Shown here in pieces: positions 9,208 through 18,828 of a stretch of DNA of 27,289 nt. Source of the DNA: Chromera velia (Eukaryota; Sar; Chromeraceae); assembly GCA_018398765.1 (NCBI GenBank), contig JAHBMJ010001544.1, forward strand, positions 1-27,289. Direction: 5' to 3'. The position numbers and the translations under genes were made by a program. How positions within the stretch are numbered: the first letter of the stretch is position 1; every line of letters starts with the position of its first letter. Below the pieces are notes generated by a model. It searched no databases. It was not told where the DNA came from and saw only the letters and a program-made list of their open reading frames with translations.

Positions 9208-9800
9208 TCAGAACCCACTGAGCTTTTGCGCAAGAACGGAAGTCGTGAAAGGAAAGTCTGCGCTCGGAGAAGCGCTCATGAGCTTGGCCTTCACGATGTC
9301 TCTGTTGGAAGTCACGATTGCCGCATACCTAGACAAGTGACAGATCTGTGGAGTCGACAAGAGCATGTGCTTGGCCCTGGGGTGGTCAGTGAGATTCCCC
9401 ATGAAATGAACCACGGACTCATGACCCGCAGCCAGTGGAATCCGAACCTTGATGATTGCTTTCTCGTTATAGATCACGCCCCCCCTCTCTCTTGCCCCAA
9501 AGGCCTCCGTGTACACGGACCGATGAGGCCATCAGTATACAATGCACTCAGAAACCTCTGAGAGAGGAAAGAGAGAGAAGGAACACTCGGTGTCCATGTA
9601 GAGCTTGATGCCGTTGTCGGTGTTCAGGCGGAAAGCAACCTCCTCTCTAGAATCCTCGGAGAGAACGAAGGCCATCCGCGCGCGTTCGTATGAGGTGTCG
9701 AACCCATCCGAGTCTCTCTCACCAAGTTCAATGCAGTGAGAGAACCTGGCGATAAACTGCTCTTTGTCGAAGTCAGCAGCCTGTGAATCCTCAACAGTCC
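9208..9800 (-). pseudogene. pol: copia pol, aspartic protease part
   Basis: Starts in the frame -1 to gag near 9800 (EDSQAADFDKEQFIARFSHC...) and reaches GIKLYMDTECSFSLF, which sits where a retroviral-type protease has D(T/S)G; here the Gly is Glu (GAG). After TGA 9532-9534 the same frame continues with a YTEAFGARERGG stretch, then IIKVRIPLAAG and HPRAKHMLLSTPQ, which resembles the later half of copia proteases. It ends at 9208-9210. Role: cutting Gag-Pol into mature proteins. The altered active site and the stop argue against activity. Confidence 0.62.
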
Positions 9801-11003
9801 CTCCTCGTCCTCCTCTTCTTCATCATCCTCAGTATCTCCATCTCCTGCGTGTGCACATCGGACACACTGCTGTGAGTGCTTCTTCTTTTCGCCTTTCTTG
9901 TTCTCCTTCCCCCCAGTCATCTTCAGGTAGGTATCCGCAACGGCTTCAGCAAAGCGAGCAGAAGAGAAAGACTTCCCCCCCTTGTGCTGCTGAGAACCAG
10001 AGCCACCAGAGGAAGAAGAGGAGCTCATCTGCCCCCCGCCCCTCTGACGGTCTCCTTGGAATCCTGCCCAATACCTTCCCTTCTTCTTGTCCTTGTTGAT
10101 CTGCCATCCCCTGTACTTCTTGGAAAAGTTCTCCAACTTGTAGACGGTCTCCTCCGACATAAGGTGGAGGTTCAACTGGGTAGTGTCGAGCAAACAGGCT
10201 GTCTCCACAATGGCTGCCTCCAGTCCGTTGGGCATGGAGATGTTTGGGGAGGTCGGCACGGTGAAGGTCTTCGTGGTGGTCCCGTTGGAGACAGAGAGCA
10301 CACCGAAGGTCACAGAGGGAATCCAGACGTTCCAATTGATCTGATCCACAGAATTGAACCTACCCAGAATGTCTGTAATGAACTCCTTCTGGAAGGTGAA
10401 AGAGGATCTCACCGGTCTATCCTTCCCATCTACCTGTTTGGTGCCCCAAGACGCAGCAAGCTTCCGGATGTCATCAGGAACACACTTCCAGAAGCGGATG
10501 CCAAGAAGTCTGTCAGAAAACTTCAGGTCCACCCTGTCCGAGGAAGCAACATTGTTGATGGCAGAGAAGGCGTTCATCGATTCGCGAAGAGACAAAGAGT
10601 TCTTTGACGTAAAGACAAAAAGAAACCAGAGGGCATCAGCCAGAAGCTCATACTCTCGGTCTCCATCGATCTTCTTGTTAATGCTCTCAATGATATCCAC
10701 ATAAGTTTCAGTCGCCCACTTCCTCATCTTGGTGAGGTGCGCTTCATCAGTATCTCCGGACGCCTTCGCAGGAGCTCGCTTGGTGGCATCGGCAAGTATC
10801 TTCTCGACAACTGAATACAAAGCACTGTCTACGTCAAGAAAGAGAATACAAAGTGATGGTCCGATGTTTGATAAACCGGACAGGGAAGCAATGGAGTTCA
10901 CCCACAGTCTGAGAACTTTGGCATACGACTGTATGCTTTTGTAATCAGTCCGTGAAGGTAGCCTCTCGGAGGTCCAGGTGATCTTGACCTCCTTGGCAGA
11001 CAT
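9624..11003 (-). CDS. gag: copia gag-like capsid/nucleocapsid protein
   Basis: First long ORF after the 5' LTR (ATG at 11001-11003, 69 bases from the LTR). Helical N-terminal part (YKSIQSYAKVLRLWVNSIAS...), then a basic, Gly/Ser-rich stretch (residues about 300-350, GRYWAGFQGDRQRGGGQM), a Lys-rich segment followed by CVRCAHAGD, and an acidic run (EDDEEEEDEE). CVRC could be half of a zinc knuckle, but no matching His/Cys is visible. The last ~57 residues, after the acidic run, are probably out of frame, since the protease reading continues in the -1 frame from there. I see no classical X-XXY-YYZ slippery site, so a small indel in the GAG/GAA repeat is more likely than programmed frameshifting. 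Confidence 0.8.
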   Translation of the reverse strand: MSAKEVKITWTSERLPSRTDYKSIQSYAKVLRLWVNSIASLSGLSNIGPSLCILFLDVDSALYSVVEKILADATKRAPAKASGDTDEAHLTKMRKWATETYVDIIESINKKIDGDREYELLADALWFLFVFTSKNSLSLRESMNAFSAINNVASSDRVDLKFSDRLLGIRFWKCVPDDIRKLAASWGTKQVDGKDRPVRSSFTFQKEFITDILGRFNSVDQINWNVWIPSVTFGVLSVSNGTTTKTFTVPTSPNISMPNGLEAAIVETACLLDTTQLNLHLMSEETVYKLENFSKKYRGWQINKDKKKGRYWAGFQGDRQRGGGQMSSSSSSGGSGSQQHKGGKSFSSARFAEAVADTYLKMTGGKENKKGEKKKHSQQCVRCAHAGDGDTEDDEEEEDEEGLLRIHRLLTSTKSSLSPGSLTALNLVRETRMGSTPHTNARGWPSFSPRILERRLLSA

Positions 11004-11071
11004 CTCTATGTATTCACGAAGCGAAGGGAAAGGAATGACTGGAGCTTGGATGAGAGCTTACTGTTAACCGC

Positions 11072-11352
11072 AGAATAAACTAAGTAGCTCAGTAATGGGC
11101 AGAGATCATGATCCGAAGAAGTGTCAGTCCTCAGTTAATCACACAGAACAGATGAATCAAATGAATCCTGTGAAAAACTCAATCGCATGGAAAATAAATC
11201 GCTCGAAATGCGCACATGCATGGATCAATCCGCGCGATTATTCGACCCGTGGTGAATAATCGTCCCGCGCATAAGATGCGCACAAGAGGCCCCAGTGGCG
11301 CGACGTGGCGGTAGTACCCCGCGGCACGGCGGCAGTACCCCGATCTTCAACT
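11072..11352 (-). repeat. 5' LTR of the copia element (281 bp)
   Basis: Copy of 5105-5399 with about five substitutions outside the GC-rich length-variable part. Transcription of the element would start here on the minus strand, but no TATA box is obvious. The flank beyond 11352 begins with AAATT, the target duplication. Confidence 0.92.
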
Positions 11353-11357
11353 AAATT
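11353..11357. repeat. AAATT target-site duplication, high-coordinate side
   Basis: Identical to 5100-5104 and directly adjacent to the LTR end. Confidence 0.85.
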
Positions 11358-12371
11358 TGTTTATAGATTTAGTCCTATAAATTTTAGATCAATTATAAAC
11401 ATTTCTTCGGCTTTCTATATAAAAAATAAAGGATAGTTCATATAAGAAAATTAATTATATCATAGATTCATTTAAATTTTCTTAAATTTAGTTTACATTC
11501 TACCGTATTTTTTAAGAAAAACACATTAAATCTTTCATATGTCTGGATAACGCCAGGTAACGCCTAATAACGCCCCCACCCTGACTCTAACTGAGTCTAG
11601 CCCTGACTGTATGTGAGTGCAACTTTCTGCATGGCTTCAATCAGTTACATATGGTGTGGCACTGCGTGAACCATGCAGTTGTAATTTTTCTTGCTTTCCG
11701 GGGCCGTTCGCAAGCTTGCTTGCGTCAGATGCCATGGGGCCATGCATGCAATGGCCATGCGGCCATGCCTGCATCCAGGCTCATGCACGGGGCGGTTCGG
11801 TTTTCTTGACATCGATCAGCAGAAGATAGCACAAGATCGAATATGGCCGTCTCCCCGCATTCTCCCCACAAACTCCAATGCTGATCGACTTCGATCAGCT
11901 CGATTATCGTATTTTCACTGAGGCCATGAGATGAGTCCATCACTCTCTGCTGTCTGATCCAGACATCGCCACACGCATCTCCGTGCTGACATTTTGTCTG
12001 GACCATCAGAGGTTCCCTTAATTTGTTCCTTCAACAGCTGCTCATCGACAGACCCTGCGGCTGCGCCAAACTGCGGGTCACAAAGTCCTTCCGCCAGCTG
12101 CAAGAAGCTAGTGGCTCAGGAAGCCTTTAAGTCGACAGGCGTAGAGGTGGGAGATTCGGTGAGGCTTGCCGAAAAATTTTGGAACGGTCTGGAGACAGAC
12201 TGTTTGCTTGTGGGAAGTTTTGTTTTTGTTGAAATACGTGGGGGGAACGCAGAAACGACGGCATAGTTTGGTTCTCTTCCCCCACTTGTCCGTTCTTCGA
12301 TCGTGCTTTCTCGGACTGGAAGGGAAGGTCCAGGTTTGAAATAGTAGAAGCAGAGAGAGGGCCAGACGAGG
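11358..12371 (+). other. Upstream region and 5' UTR of the F-BAR gene
   Basis: 11358-11560 is AT-rich. From about 11560 the base composition becomes mixed and gene-like. 11730-11790 is crowded with CATG/GGCCATG motifs, including TGCATGC at 11743-11749. A 90-codon ORF (11994-12266) lies just upstream of the gene but shows no recognisable domain. An in-frame TAG at 12345-12347 precedes the F-BAR start, so 12372 is the first usable ATG of exon 1 unless an upstream exon exists. No TATA box is obvious. Confidence 0.55.
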
Positions 12372-15125
12372 ATGGACCCCAAAGCGGCACAGGCAGACGC
12401 TGCGGCAAAGGAAGAGGAAGACCTCGAGGCGAGGTACAAAGAGGTTTCCTTCCAGTCGGATTTGTTTGATGGATTCGAAACGATATGCAAGAAAGTGGAG
12501 AATGGGAGGAAGTTATGTGAGCAGCTGACTGGTCTTCTCAAAGACCTGGCGCAAGTAGAGGAGTATAACGCCACAAGTAACGAGCGCTTGGCTCAGAAGT
12601 GGCTTTCGACCTCCACCACAGTCACCGAAGGGACCACCGTCTGCAAGGCAGTCGGTGCTATCCGTATGAACCTTTTGAAGTCGGCAGAACAGAGCCGAAC
12701 CTTTGCAGACTCCATCAAAGAAGACCTCCTGCAGCAGTTGACAGGCACAGTCAAGAACCACGCCTCAGTGTTGAAAAAGATCTACGCAGACGGTCAGAGG
12801 TTCAACCAGCACCTCACTGTGGTCACTGCCGCGCACGATCGTGCCATCACCAGGTACGCGAAGGCCTGCAGAGATGCACAGATCGCCTGCGAGGCTGCGC
12901 AGTCTCCAGCGGCCGTTCGCCTTTCCTCAGCTGCGCGTCGCGAGGTAGCTCAGAGGGCTCTCCACACGTGCAAGGAGGCACAAGTTGCTGAGGACGCGTA
13001 TGCTCACGCCGTGTCCGTATACAACAAGTGTCAGCAGTCGCATGCCAAGCAGATGGAAGTCATCCTCGCAGCACTCCAGGTTAGTGCGGTGATCTGCTAA
13101 GAGTTTGTGTGGATTCTTTGTTCTTGAGCTTGTGTGTGGTGTGATGCCTGCAAAAAGTCCCGCTTTCCCCCACTCACGGTGTCGTGTGGGTATGTTTCTG
13201 CCTCCCAATCGTTTTGTGTTTATTGCTGCTTTTCTCGACATTCCCCGAGAGATTCATTTTCAAAGGCCGAACTCTCTCTTCTCCAGTCGAAGTTCCCTCA
13301 CGAATTTGGTTTGTCCTTTTCTGAGCAGCTCTCCTGTCTCTCTTCTCTCCGTTGCTAATGGCTCCACAGTCAGTCACTCTTTGTTTGAACGAACGGACTT
13401 GCATGCACGTTCACACTCAGAGAGAGTGCACATTTGCCGCGATGCGATCGATGCAGGACATGGAGGCCAAGAGGCTCCACTGCTTTCGCGACGCTCTGCG
13501 AAAACTGATGATCTACCGGACGTCCTTGGTCCGAAATGCGCAGTACGACCTCAATGATACCATCGCTGCTGCAGAGACAGTAGACCACAGGAAAGAAATC
13601 ATCCAGTTTGTCCAGCACACAAAAACGGGGGCAACCCGACCGAAGCCAAAGGAAGTCCTCACATACACACAGATCCTAGCAGCAGAGGCACAACAGCAGA
13701 CCACCGCTGCACCTCCACGGTCGCCCACCACCCCTGCAGAGCTTGCAAAAGGTCTGCTCGGCTCATCATCTTCGAATGTCAACGCCTCAGGGGCAGAAAA
13801 GGAAAAGGAGGACGGGGCGGGAGACCTGAACGGAGAAGGGGGAGCTTCTTCCTCTTCCTCTTCTTCCACAGCCCCCCCCTCAGAGATGGCACCTGCCGCA
13901 CGCACAAGTTCCCCTTCTCCTCCCCCTCCTCCCCCCCCCGCTTCTTCGACCTCTCCCGAGGCCTCTGGGGGGGCAAAGGAGAAAGAGAGCCTCTTTTCCT
14001 TCAGGGCTCCCTTGGCAGTTTTCGGGAAAATGGGAGGGGCCCGAGGCTCTGGGGATGCTGCTGCGTCTGCAGGTGGGGGGGGGGAGGCAGGGGGTCAGAC
14101 AGAGGGGGGACAGCAGGTGCAACAGCAGCAGCAGCTGCAGCAGCAGCAGCAGCAGCAGGGAGGTCCCGCTAGCTCTTCGATATCGTGGGCTTCTGCTGTG
14201 ACGAACTCGATTGGTTCGACCCAGAATGTCGCTGACGGTCTCCGCTTTCTGGGTTCCCGTACGGCCAAGCTCGCAGAGGGTTTGGCGTCTCGTGTGGGGG
14301 CCGTTGCAGCCGCCGGCGGTGAGGGGTTGGGGGTTCGTGTGTCGGGTGCGGGTGTGCCGGGGATGGTTCCGTCTGTGAGTGGAGTCTCGCCTCCCGCTGG
14401 TAGTGACCCGCTGTCTGACGTTGCGTTGCAGATGGATGCAGAGAGGGAGATGAGGAGGCTGGAGGCCCGCTTTGAGGGTCTGTTGAGCAGTGTGTGGCAA
14501 GATAAGGGAATTCGACCGTTGGAACCGGTCCACACAGCCCAATTAAAGGCTGAGAGTGAGAAGGAAAAGAGGGAAGGAGGGTGTGAGAGCGAAGCAGAAG
14601 CAGAGGCAGCAGCAGAGAGGGCGTTCATCAATCGTCCCTTTGACGTATCGGAATTTGAGGACAGCGCTGCCAGGGCGGCTTTCTGCATTGCATTGAACAA
14701 AAAGCGCCTGGCCAAGGAGACCGCACTCCCGTCCAGAGCGTCCCTCAAAGAGGTCGCCCTGCTCTGCTCGCAGGTCGGTCCGGTCGTTGGCTCTTTGACT
14801 GGTTCGTTGGTTGAATGGTTTCTCTCTGGATGCATGCTCGGAGGGGAGGGGAGGGAGGCAAGGCGATGCACCTGCGTGGGTTTATGCGCACATTCTTCGT
14901 CCCACTTCATGATGTTTGATGAGAGCGTCTTGTCTCGTGGGATCCTTTTTTTTTCGAACAGTCAACCACTTGTCTTCTTTCCTGTTTCTTCTCCCCCTGC
15001 TTGTGCATGTGCCTGTGGGTCTGTCTGGCTGTCCGTTCTATTGTTCTTTCTTTCTTTTTGTCTATTGTGTTCATGAAGAAAAGAAGGGAGAAGAAGAAAC
15101 ATATAGTCGGTCGTTTTTTCATTCA

Positions 15126-15174
<49 letters not shown>

Positions 15175-15178
15175 TGTG

Positions 15179-15222
<44 letters not shown>

Positions 15223-16619
15223 CGTGTGCAGCTGCTGGAAGCGTGCAACCGTGACTTCGATGTTTCGGCAGCCAGGCAGGTTGTCTTTCTCGCCCAGGCG
15301 TTTCACGTTGGGACTCCTCCCAGCACATCAGCAACGGGAGCTTCTCCCTCTTCTTCTTCCTCTCCCGAAAGCAGAGGTGAAGGGGAAAAGGAAGGGGGGG
15401 CATCCGGAAAGTCTCCTCAAGGAGACGGGGAGACGGGGACTGCTGAGGCCCCTCTATTTCTGCATGCGTTGTTGTATAATCAGAACATCTGGAACATTGT
15501 GCAATTCTGGGAGGAGGCCCTGATGCAAGCGATCTCTGAGGACTTTCTCAGACAGACGATGGCACAACAATGGAGGTGTTTGTCGGAGACGGAAGCAGAG
15601 GGCGCAGAGAGAAAGTTCAGGGAGAGAAATCCGTGCGCAAGCTCGTTGATGAACTTTGCTCATGGAATGGCCCTCTTTGGGGTCAGGAAGGAGGACGTGA
15701 GGCAACTCGTCAAAAAGGTTCGTTGGTGGGTGCAGGGGTCGGACAGAGAGAGACTTCGACCGAGAGACAGGGAGGCAGGAGGGAAGAAAACAGAATGCAG
15801 AGCGTCACAAAAAGAAATCAGATACTTCGTTCACACTCAGTGCGCTACGGCAAGTCTTCTCCCTTTCTCGCTTTGTGCCCCAATCGGAAGCAAATATCGT
15901 CTTTCCATCTTTCAACTGAAACGAGTCCTCTGATATTGTTTCTTGTGTCTTCCTTGTTGCAGGTCTGCAGTCAGCTGGAGCTCGGACACGAATTTGCAGA
16001 GAGGCTCCTTGTCTGTCTGGACACGAACGATGACGCAGCCGCCGCGTCTGCCAGCCCCCCCCCTTCTGCTTCTGGAAACGGAGCCACAGCAGCTGCAGCA
16101 GCTGCCGGAGGGGCACAAGGACCCCTCGCCCGCCCTCCCCCACCTCCACAATCAGTGTCGCCTAGCGCCCCCACCCCCACTCAACAGTCAGCAACCGGAG
16201 GTGTGCAGGATTTCACCGGCTCCCCATCTCCAGTCAACTCTCCGGGAGACCCGATGGGGGGTCTTTCCAGTTCCGTCACTGACGTAGGGGGTGAGGGAGG
16301 GGAGGGAACGGATTCCGTCACAGCCGCAGTGGCCGAGCTCCAGTGCGCCCCCAGCACTGCGGATGCCACTGCTGCTTTCCCAGCCCCGCAGGACCCTCTC
16401 CCACCCCCCGCGTCTCTGTCTCTGTCGCCCCGCATGGAGGCAGCACTGCCCGTCTCGTCTCTCTTTCCAGGAGGAGAAGATGGGAGGTCGCCAGGCGGGA
16501 AAAAGGGGACACCGCCAGGGGGGGGCAGTAAGGAAGAGGGTGTAGGGGCGGCTTCGTTGTCTGACCTTGTTGATGAAGCTGCGTACTCGGACCAGGTTGA
16601 CAAAGCAGGTCGGGACTGA
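12372..16619 (+). CDS. F-BAR domain protein with C-terminal SBF2-like region (4 exons)
   Basis: Exons 12372-13079, 13457-14773, 15232-15717 and 15963-16619; all introns are GT-AG in phase 0 (CAG|GTTAGT, CAG|GTCGGT, AAG|GTTCGT), giving about 1055 residues. Residues 1-310 are helical and coiled: FDGFETICKKVENGRKLCEQL matches the F-BAR opening, then EYNATSNERLAQKW and a long Lys/Ala-rich helix. Exon 1-2 joining restores the helix (AALQ/DMEAKRLHCF). Residues about 330-600 are Ser/Pro/Gly-rich with polyQ (14117-14157). From about 625, FEDSAARAAFCIALNKKRLA, then LLEACNRDFDVSAARQVVFL and ALLYNQNIWNIVQFWEEAL resemble the SBF2/KIAA0513 family of helical domains. The last exon is mostly low complexity. 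F-BAR domains bind and bend membranes, so a role in endocytosis or trafficking is likely. The 3' splice site of intron 1 has a poor pyrimidine tract. Confidence 0.82.
15131..15228 (+). repeat. Compound (TC)n(TG)n microsatellite abutting a 3' splice site
   Basis: A TC run followed by TG runs and a CGCGCG block leads directly into TGTGCAG, the acceptor of exon 3 (15232). The TC part is the only pyrimidine tract in the last 110 bases of the intron, so its length could affect splicing. Confidence 0.93.
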
Positions 16620-17597
16620 GACTTTTCGAGTCACTCACTGAATGGACGAGAGACGCTGCCATATCGGAGTGTCAATTGTCCACTTTGATGGATCGATCTC
16701 GCCCTTAATTCGGTTTTCCTGTCGTGCCAGTGCATGGGTAGATCGATGTCTTCGGACCTTTCTGATATCAATGTCCTCTGGAGTTCGCAGGCGCAGGCAG
16801 CCAGACGGCCAGCATCAATTGAATGAACTTGAATTAATTCTCTCCCAATACAGACCTTTCAACCTTTGCCTAAAATTTGTAAGGTCGACTCAAAGTTTGT
16901 ATCAATCCGATTCAGATAAGTTGTATCACTATTACGATTCACTAACATATACATACATCAAAATACATGCACAGCTATGCACAGCTTGTAAATTAAATTA
17001 ACTAGTAAACTACTAGTAAATTAAAAACAGAGTATAACAGAGCTTCTGTTTAAGACGTCAAACAATTACTAAAAACTGTTCATCTTTACATAAACTATGA
17101 TAAATCATTTATGATGATTAATGATGATCATCACACCATAATTTCTGTATAATCTGTCAGACTGTCATATTATCTGTGCATGTTACAAAAAGTGACTGCC
17201 TAGTTAGCTTTCTAAATTTTTGTGAAAACTTAATGCTTTAAAAAAATATGAAAAAATGCTGAAATCTTGTGGGTTGTAGAGGTTTAGCAATTTTAGCTCA
17301 GAGGGATTTGACTGGTATGTATATGACTGCGATGTCCTAAACAGTAAACTCATCAGTAATATATTTCTAATAACCTTTTGTCACGCACTCCGCGTGCGAA
17401 CATGAATGATCGAACTTTAATTCATATAACTGCATGTTTTCTTTTTGTTGTTGTTTTATCTTTAAATCATAATGATGTTACATGCAAATGTTACATGCAT
17501 TCGACCGGTTTTATCTGTTTAGTGTCTCTCTGCATGGTCCTGCAGGCTGCATCCCTCTGGTATGCATCTTGTCTAGGCATATGTTCCAACTCTGTTA

Positions 17598-18423
17598 TAG
17601 TGACCATGTTTGATTTGATTATATTTGATTTGATTTGATTTGATTTGATTTGAGCTTCAACCTTAAATATTTGATATTTGAGGTAAGATTTGAGGTTAAC
17701 CTCTTAGGGTTCCTCACTGAGTCACTGACTTACTATCACTCTAATCATTTTTCTTATGACAATAGTTATCAGAACATTTCTGATGTGTGTTTCAAAAATT
17801 TAAAAAAATATATATAAAATTATAACTTATGAGTTCCATAAAAAAAATATGCCTGTGTGGCACTGTATATACACTAGTCACTGAGACTCACTCTAGTACT
17901 AATAGAGATTCAGAACGTAAAATTAATAGATTTGAAATTATATATGACTTTTTGTTGATATGATAAAGTTAGAGTACGTACCAAAATTAAGGCTAGAATT
18001 GAGGTGACAATCACTCAGCTTTATGACACTTCCTTTTCCTCTTCTTCATGATCACTTTCTTCAATGTGAATCGAATCGATCGGTGGTGGGAGCTGCTGAG
18101 AGCTTTTTCTTTGGCTTTTCGGCTTTCCAGGAGTGGGTGCTCCCAGGCTTCTATTCGGTTGCGGAGAGATGACAACGGGGTGAGGCGGAGAGCAAACCAT
18201 CAAGATTTAGGTTTTTTCATTTGAATCAGCATACGTGATGGATCGATACTTACAAAAGTTTTTTCGGGACCTTCATATTTGAGGTTGAAAGTTATATTGA
18301 TCAAATATTTGATCGTATTTGATAGGTCTTTAAACACTAGGTCCTCCCTGACTAGATATTTGATTTGAGCTTAAGCCCTACCTCAAATCAAATCAAATCA
18401 AATCAAATCAAACATGGTCACTA
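17598..18423. repeat. Inverted pair of (TTTGA)n arrays, about 830 bp apart
   Basis: The left arm (17598-17653) reads TAGTGACCATG then TTTGA units; the right arm (18382-18423) is the complement, TCAAA units then CATGGTCACTA. The identical unique tip (TAGTGACCATG / CATGGTCACTA) shows that the arms are related by inversion and are not two independent pentanucleotide tracts. No clear target duplication. It could be a foldback element or a hairpin-forming locus. Confidence 0.75.
18021..18203 (-). CDS. Small ORF, Pro/Ser-rich with acidic tail, doubtful
   Basis: Lies inside the inverted repeat pair. About 59 residues from the ATG: a Pro-rich start, a basic segment (GKPKSQRKSSQQ) and an acidic end (ESDHEEEEKEVS). 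Its composition is more gene-like than the AT-rich surroundings, so it may be the last exon of a gene carried by the repeat. I do not recognise it, and no splice site is convincing. Confidence 0.2.
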   Translation of the reverse strand: MMVCSPPHPVVISPQPNRSLGAPTPGKPKSQRKSSQQLPPPIDSIHIEESDHEEEEKEVS

Positions 18424-18592
18424 CTCTGTTTATTGTTGTTTTACTCTCCGGTCCTGCATGCATGTTGCATACATGTTGTTTTGATTTTTTTTTTTACTGT
18501 ATATGCAGCATTGCAGCTAGGTTTTTTTAAGAAAAAACTGTATGCATGTATGCATGCAAATTAATATATAGTGTGATTTTATAGGACTAGCC

Positions 18593-18742
18593 TGGCCTGT
18601 TAAAAAAGTGAGCTGGTCACGATTACCAGGCTCATCAAATATTCTTGGCCCGTCAAAATATAGCCTGGCCCGTCAAATACAGATCACAATACAATTGTAT
18701 GGCCCGTCAAATAATTGCCCATCTTAATATCTGGCCCACTAG
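18593..18742. repeat. Cluster of TGGCCCGTCAAA motifs
   Basis: TGGCCCGTCAAA occurs exactly at 18647, 18667 and 18701, with diverged versions at 18593 (TGGCCTGTTAAA) and 18733 (TGGCCCACTAGC). Spacing is irregular (20-54 bases), so this is not a simple tandem repeat. It could be clustered protein-binding sites or the remains of a satellite. Confidence 0.6.
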
Positions 18743-18817
18743 CATCAATTAAATGTCCCCAGCCGGATAATTTCACTTCCATACAAGGCATTCACCTCGC
18801 ATAGAAACGGGGGGGGC

Positions 18818-18828
18818 TTTTTTTTTTG
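18818..18828 (-). other. Probable A-tail marking the 3' end of the LINE
   Basis: A run of 10-11 T on the + strand is poly(A) on the minus strand, about 600 bases downstream of the LINE stop codon at 19425-19427. This is where a target-primed retrotransposon should end. G and C runs beside it hide any target duplication. Confidence 0.5.

Larger units (their letters stand above)
5105..11352 (-). mobile_element. Ty1/copia-type LTR retrotransposon, complete but disabled
   Basis: Read on the minus strand it has a 5' LTR (11072-11352), gag, protease, integrase, reverse transcriptase, RNase H, a polypurine tract and a 3' LTR (5105-5399). Integrase before RT places it in Ty1/copia (Pseudoviridae-like). 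The 5-base duplication AAATT and the similar LTRs indicate a fairly recent insertion. Gag is open, while pol has single nonsense codons and about three frame changes, some at long C runs. I cannot identify the primer-binding site: the bases after the 5' LTR on the minus strand read GCGGTTAACAGTAAGC, which do not start with TGG. The LTR ends are also not TG...CA; they read AGTTGAAG...TTTATTCT. Confidence 0.92.
16620..18817. other. AT-rich intergenic region downstream of the F-BAR gene
   Basis: No convincing gene. It starts with a probable 3' UTR; no AATAAA is seen in the first 400 bases. It contains short palindromic ATGATGATTAATGATGATCAT sequence near 17110-17130, the inverted TTTGA arrays (17598-18423), a TGGCCCGTCAAA cluster (18593-18740) and TGCATGC sites at 18455, 18551 and, just beyond, 18838. 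Confidence 0.6.

Noticed and set aside
9790-9830. Programmed -1 frameshift site between gag and protease
   Set aside because: The frame relation is -1, but the purine repeat has no X-XXY-YYZ heptamer; a small indel in the GAG/GAA repeat is simpler.
9876-10607. 243-codon plus-strand ORF
   Set aside because: Antisense to gag; no domain, explained by codon bias of the real frame.
11994-12266. 90-codon ORF before the F-BAR gene
   Set aside because: No domain, contains no strong coding signal, and lies in the likely 5' UTR or promoter; mentioned only as part of that region.
13880-14910. Long minus-strand ORFs (220 and 271 codons)
   Set aside because: Antisense to the GC-rich low-complexity part of F-BAR exon 2; Ser/Pro/Cys-rich shadow translation.
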